Origin: Candidatus Eubacterium faecigallinarum
Lineage (GTDB): Bacteria > Bacillota > Clostridia > Oscillospirales > Acutalibacteraceae
Direction of reading: 5' to 3'
NCBI GenBank assembly: GCA_019115455.1
Contig: DXDN01000002.1
Coordinates: 1 to 44,235, forward strand
DNA: 44,235 nt
Below the pieces are notes generated by a model, which ran no database searches, was not told where the DNA came from, and worked only from the letters and a program-made list of their open reading frames with translations. The translations under genes and the position numbers were made by a program. Below, one piece after another: positions 41,229-44,235 of this stretch. Numbering within the stretch: the first letter of the stretch is position 1; the number at the start of each line of letters is the position of its first letter.

Positions 41229-42554
41229 ATGAATCAGAAAAACATAATCTTTTATTTTTCAGACCAACAGCGGTGGGACACCGTAAATGAAGAAGTAACG
41301 CCAAATCTGTGCCGTCTTGCCCGTGAAGGTGTAAAATTTGAAAACAATTTCACCTGCCAGCCTGTATGCGGACCGGCAAGGGCGTGTCTGCAATCCGGAT
41401 TATACGCCACACAAAACGGCTGTTATTTTAACGGAATCGCCCTTCCTCGTGACATTGCTCCGCTGGCAAGATATTTTAACAACGCAGGCTACCAAACGGC
41501 TTACATAGGCAAATGGCACCTTGCCTCCGACAGACTGCCGGGCATAGGAGTTCACTGCGAAAGCAAGCCTGTTCCCAAAGACAGGCAGGGCGAATATCAA
41601 TACTGGAGAGCCGCCGACGTTTTGGAATTCACCTCCCACGGATATGACGGATATGTCTTTGACGGCGACGGAAACAAAATTGATTTTAAGGGTTACAGAG
41701 CCGACTGCATTAATGATTTTGCGCTTGAATACCTTGACAAGCGTGACAAAAGCAAGCCGTTTTTTATGTTTGTCAGCCAGCTTGAACCGCATCACCAAAA
41801 CGACCACGGCAAATACGAGGGCTACAAACCGACAGTGGAAAAATTCAAAAGCTATCCCCTGCCCGATGATCTTACATTCCTAAAAGGCGATTACCGTGAA
41901 ATGTACCCCGATTACATATCGGCAATTAACAGGCTTGACTACAATGTCGGCAGACTGATTGACAAGCTCAAAGAAGAAGGAATTTATGACGACACCATTA
42001 TAATTTACACGTCGGACCACGCAAGCCATTTTAAGACCAGGAATCCGGAATACAAAAGAAGCTGCCACGAAAGCGCAATACATACTCCCCTTATTATCAA
42101 GGGCGGAGGATTTGACTCAGGACGGACAGAAACTCGGCTAACATCGCTCATTGACCTGCCGCCCACCCTGCTTTCCATGGCGGGAATACCGATACCTGAC
42201 AGTTATATGGGCATTGACCTTACAGTAATGGAAAAGGACACGCAGATGAAACGTGACTGCGTTTTTATTCAGATCAGCGAGGCTTCAAATTCCAGGGCAA
42301 TCAGGACGGAGCGATTTAAGTATGAGGTTCGCGACATGGCACCTACGGGTTATGCCCATCACAAATCGAAGATTTATTTTGAAAGCTATCTTTACGATTT
42401 AAAAAAAGACCCGATAGAGAAAAACAATCTTGTGCGCGACCCAAGATACGCTCACGTGCGCCACGAGCTAAAATATCTTTTGCTAAAGCAAATGCAGCTT
42501 GCTGATGAGGAAGCCCCGGTTATCTTCCCTGCTCTTAAAAAAAGGAAAAAATAA
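41229..42554 (+). CDS. Sulfatase, Cys-type (formylglycine-dependent)
   Basis: Type I sulfatase of 441 residues. Metal ligands in FSDQQRWD (about 11-18), the formylglycine motif C47-G-P-A-R followed by ACLQSG, GKWHL (about 97), and the second metal-binding site IYTSDHASH. The modified residue is Cys; in anaerobes it is converted to formylglycine by a radical SAM maturase (anSME), which is not in this window. There is no signal peptide, so it acts in the cytoplasm on imported sulfated sugars. AAGGAGG precedes the ATG. Alternative hydrolase activity (phosphonate or choline-sulfate type) cannot be excluded. Confidence 0.88.
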   Translation: MNQKNIIFYFSDQQRWDTVNEEVTPNLCRLAREGVKFENNFTCQPVCGPARACLQSGLYATQNGCYFNGIALPRDIAPLARYFNNAGYQTAYIGKWHLASDRLPGIGVHCESKPVPKDRQGEYQYWRAADVLEFTSHGYDGYVFDGDGNKIDFKGYRADCINDFALEYLDKRDKSKPFFMFVSQLEPHHQNDHGKYEGYKPTVEKFKSYPLPDDLTFLKGDYREMYPDYISAINRLDYNVGRLIDKLKEEGIYDDTIIIYTSDHASHFKTRNPEYKRSCHESAIHTPLIIKGGGFDSGRTETRLTSLIDLPPTLLSMAGIPIPDSYMGIDLTVMEKDTQMKRDCVFIQISEASNSRAIRTERFKYEVRDMAPTGYAHHKSKIYFESYLYDLKKDPIEKNNLVRDPRYAHVRHELKYLLLKQMQLADEEAPVIFPALKKRKK

Positions 42555-42580
42555 ATCTGTATATAAAATTTAACCAAACA

Positions 42581-42612
42581 AAAAATGCAATGGATCACTC
42601 CATTGCATTTTT
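42581..42612. terminator. Bidirectional terminator between sulfatase and GPH transporter
   Basis: A 14-bp perfect stem AAAAATGCAATGGA / TCCATTGCATTTTT with loop TCAC lies between convergent genes and has A and T tracts on both sides. Confidence 0.92.
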
Positions 42613-42640
42613 ATTTTACAGGCTATTATTTTATAGTGGA

Positions 42641-44197
42641 TTAAGCGTCCTTTGCTTCGCCGTCTCTCTTGGAAACAAGCTCCTTGAGCATTCTTGCATG
42701 CTCCTTATCAGTAAGAGCATACTTCAATGTCGGGATTGCTGAGAGAAGCATGCCGATTGCAGGCGGAATAGAGATAAGGAAGAACATAGCAGCCGCATAT
42801 TTGCCGGCACCTGTGCCGCCGTCGTATGTGATAAAGCTTGCTCCGTCCTCGATAGCTCTGTTAAGAGTATCAATATTAGCGCCGCTGTAGCCTACATAGG
42901 CATATACAGCTGATGAGAATATTGTTGCAAGACCTGCTGAAAGCTTTGTGATAAAGCTCTGTCCTGAGAAGAATACGCCGTCGGTACGAACGCCGTTTGT
43001 GTACTCCTCGTAGTCGATACAGTCGGCAATCATTACTGACTGAAGCACGTTGATACCGCCGAATGCTGCGCTGGCAAAGAGCATGCAGATACCGATAACG
43101 ATTGACCATCCGGTTGTGGTAAGGTCGCCGCCTGAAAGCTTATAGAACACAAAGATAAAGCAGAACGGAAATGCACCTGCGATAGAATAGAAATTATAAA
43201 GATTCTTCTTTTCAAACTTCTTTGTAAGAGCCGGAGTGATACCCATTGCAACAAACTGGCCAACGAAAAGACCTGCGGCAACGCTTCCGAGACCTATAAG
43301 AATCTTAAAGTCAATTCCTGCTAAAGAACCGTCCTCGTTGTATTTGAGGATGTTCATGATATTACCGTTAGCATAGTAATATGTAACAAGTGTCATAGCA
43401 ACGATCATGAGAAGCTGAATCGGGCTTCTGAGAACGCCTGATATGAATATCTGTCTGAAAGGCTTGTTTCTGAACATGATCTGGAAATTCTCTTTGAAAG
43501 TATATCTCTTTTCAGAGGACTGTACTTTCTCCCTTGTGCTGATACCGGCAAACTCAAACAGAATTACCGAGAAAACAGTCATAATAACAACGGTAAGAAT
43601 AAATCCATACTGAGAAGCAGTTGAGGAATCCATACCCTTGCTCTTGAATATCTCGCTGGCAGCCTGAGCGATCTGTACAACCAGCACACCGATACCGCCG
43701 ACACCGGCAGCAATACGCGCAAGTCCGAGAAGCTTGCTTCTGTCGTTTTCGTCCTCTGTAATAAGAGAAGTTATGCCCCAAAGCGGAATATCGCAGACAG
43801 TGAAGCTCATTCCCCAAAGAACATATGAAATACCTGCCCATGCAACGATAAGCACTTTCTGTGATGTGCTGTCAGCTGTGGCGTAGTTGCCGTTTATGAA
43901 AGTCAGAATAGTAATTAAACCGATAAGTGCCGGCGCAAAAAGAAGATACGGACGGCATTTGCCCCATTTACTTCTTGTTTTGTCAACTATTGTGCCCATC
44001 ATCAAATCGTTGATAGCGTCCCAAATTCTCGCTATCGTCATAATCCATCCCAGAGCCATCGCCGGAAGGCAGATAACATTCTGGAAATAGAAGTAGAGAC
44101 CTGTAGAGATAATGTTGTAGATAAGGTTCTGTCCGAACATACCTACAAGATAGCCTGCAAGCTCTTTACCCGTATAGGTTCGTTTTGTCTCACCCAT
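42641..44197 (-). CDS. GPH-family sugar:cation symporter
   Basis: Membrane transporter of 518 residues with about 12 spans. The GPH signature is ARIWDAINDLMMGTIVDKTR then SKWGKCRPYLLFAP (about 55-90); the second-half motif is ADCIDYEEYTNGVRTDGVFF. It is about 50 residues longer than the first GPH gene, mainly from a loop with NILKYNEDGSLAGIDF (about 285-305) and a C-terminal tail. ATG 44197 has AGGAG upstream. Its promoter would lie at or beyond the right edge. Convergent neighbour of the sulfatase, so a sulfated or related glycoside is a possible substrate; not shown by sequence. Confidence 0.88.
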   Translation of the reverse strand: MGETKRTYTGKELAGYLVGMFGQNLIYNIISTGLYFYFQNVICLPAMALGWIMTIARIWDAINDLMMGTIVDKTRSKWGKCRPYLLFAPALIGLITILTFINGNYATADSTSQKVLIVAWAGISYVLWGMSFTVCDIPLWGITSLITEDENDRSKLLGLARIAAGVGGIGVLVVQIAQAASEIFKSKGMDSSTASQYGFILTVVIMTVFSVILFEFAGISTREKVQSSEKRYTFKENFQIMFRNKPFRQIFISGVLRSPIQLLMIVAMTLVTYYYANGNIMNILKYNEDGSLAGIDFKILIGLGSVAAGLFVGQFVAMGITPALTKKFEKKNLYNFYSIAGAFPFCFIFVFYKLSGGDLTTTGWSIVIGICMLFASAAFGGINVLQSVMIADCIDYEEYTNGVRTDGVFFSGQSFITKLSAGLATIFSSAVYAYVGYSGANIDTLNRAIEDGASFITYDGGTGAGKYAAAMFFLISIPPAIGMLLSAIPTLKYALTDKEHARMLKELVSKRDGEAKDA

Positions 44198-44235
44198 TGT
44201 TTTTACTCCTTATGTAATTTTTTCAACTAATTAAT

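Overview
The window is chromosomal DNA from a low-to-medium GC, Gram-positive anaerobe of the class Clostridia. A member of Ruminococcaceae/Oscillospirales is my best guess, from protein style rather than any search. The evidence is a Firmicutes-type division and cell-wall (dcw) cluster, a MurE with the meso-diaminopimelate motif DNPR, the yqzL-recO and phoH-ybeY-era orders, consensus SigA promoters, strong AGGAGG ribosome sites and TnpX/TndX-type mobile-element parts.

1-12.9 kb, minus strand: a dcw operon read mraZ-rsmH-ftsL-PBP(PASTA)-murE-murF-mraY-ftsW-murG-murA-ftsQ (ftsQ runs off the left edge). It has a perfect TTGACA-17-TATAAT promoter followed by TGGGATTT direct repeats that look like a MraZ operator. 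murD is missing from its usual place between mraY and ftsW. Divergent from mraZ is a GPH-family sugar symporter (13.0-14.4 kb).

14.5-25.2 kb: an accessory island. Its edges are marked by two inverted copies of a hairpin element (14554-14595 and 25142-25188). Just inside the left edge are a large serine recombinase and a TnpW-like gene; just inside the right edge are a TnpV-like fragment and a decayed radical-SAM gene. A deleted IS200-type element lies at 17.5-18.05 kb. The intact cargo is a three-gene minus-strand operon (22446 to 18134) encoding a 113-residue protein of unknown function and two secreted proteins with C-terminal SPQTG/SPNTG sorting signals. One of these has BspA-type leucine-rich repeats and a probable beta-helix. 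Upstream lies a membrane-embedded LuxR-type regulator, and two palindromes sit in the operon promoter. This is the most novel-looking unit in the window.

25.2-30.5 kb, minus strand: housekeeping genes. These are rsmD-coaD-coiled-coil protein, uvrC, an HPr-like protein, and rimM-trmD. Plus-strand tRNA-Ala(GGC) and tRNA-Ala(CGC) follow. The 3' end of the second tRNA plus its terminator (49 bp) is duplicated 195 bp downstream, around a structured insert.

31.4-44.2 kb: a FucO-like iron alcohol dehydrogenase; an FkbM-type methyltransferase (minus); then a plus-strand operon (corC-like, phoH, ybeY, era, yqzL, recO, mutS2), followed closely by a TauE/SafE exporter and a Cys-type sulfatase. A second GPH symporter lies convergent at the right edge. 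Sulfatase, TauE and GPH transporter may together serve use of sulfated glycans.
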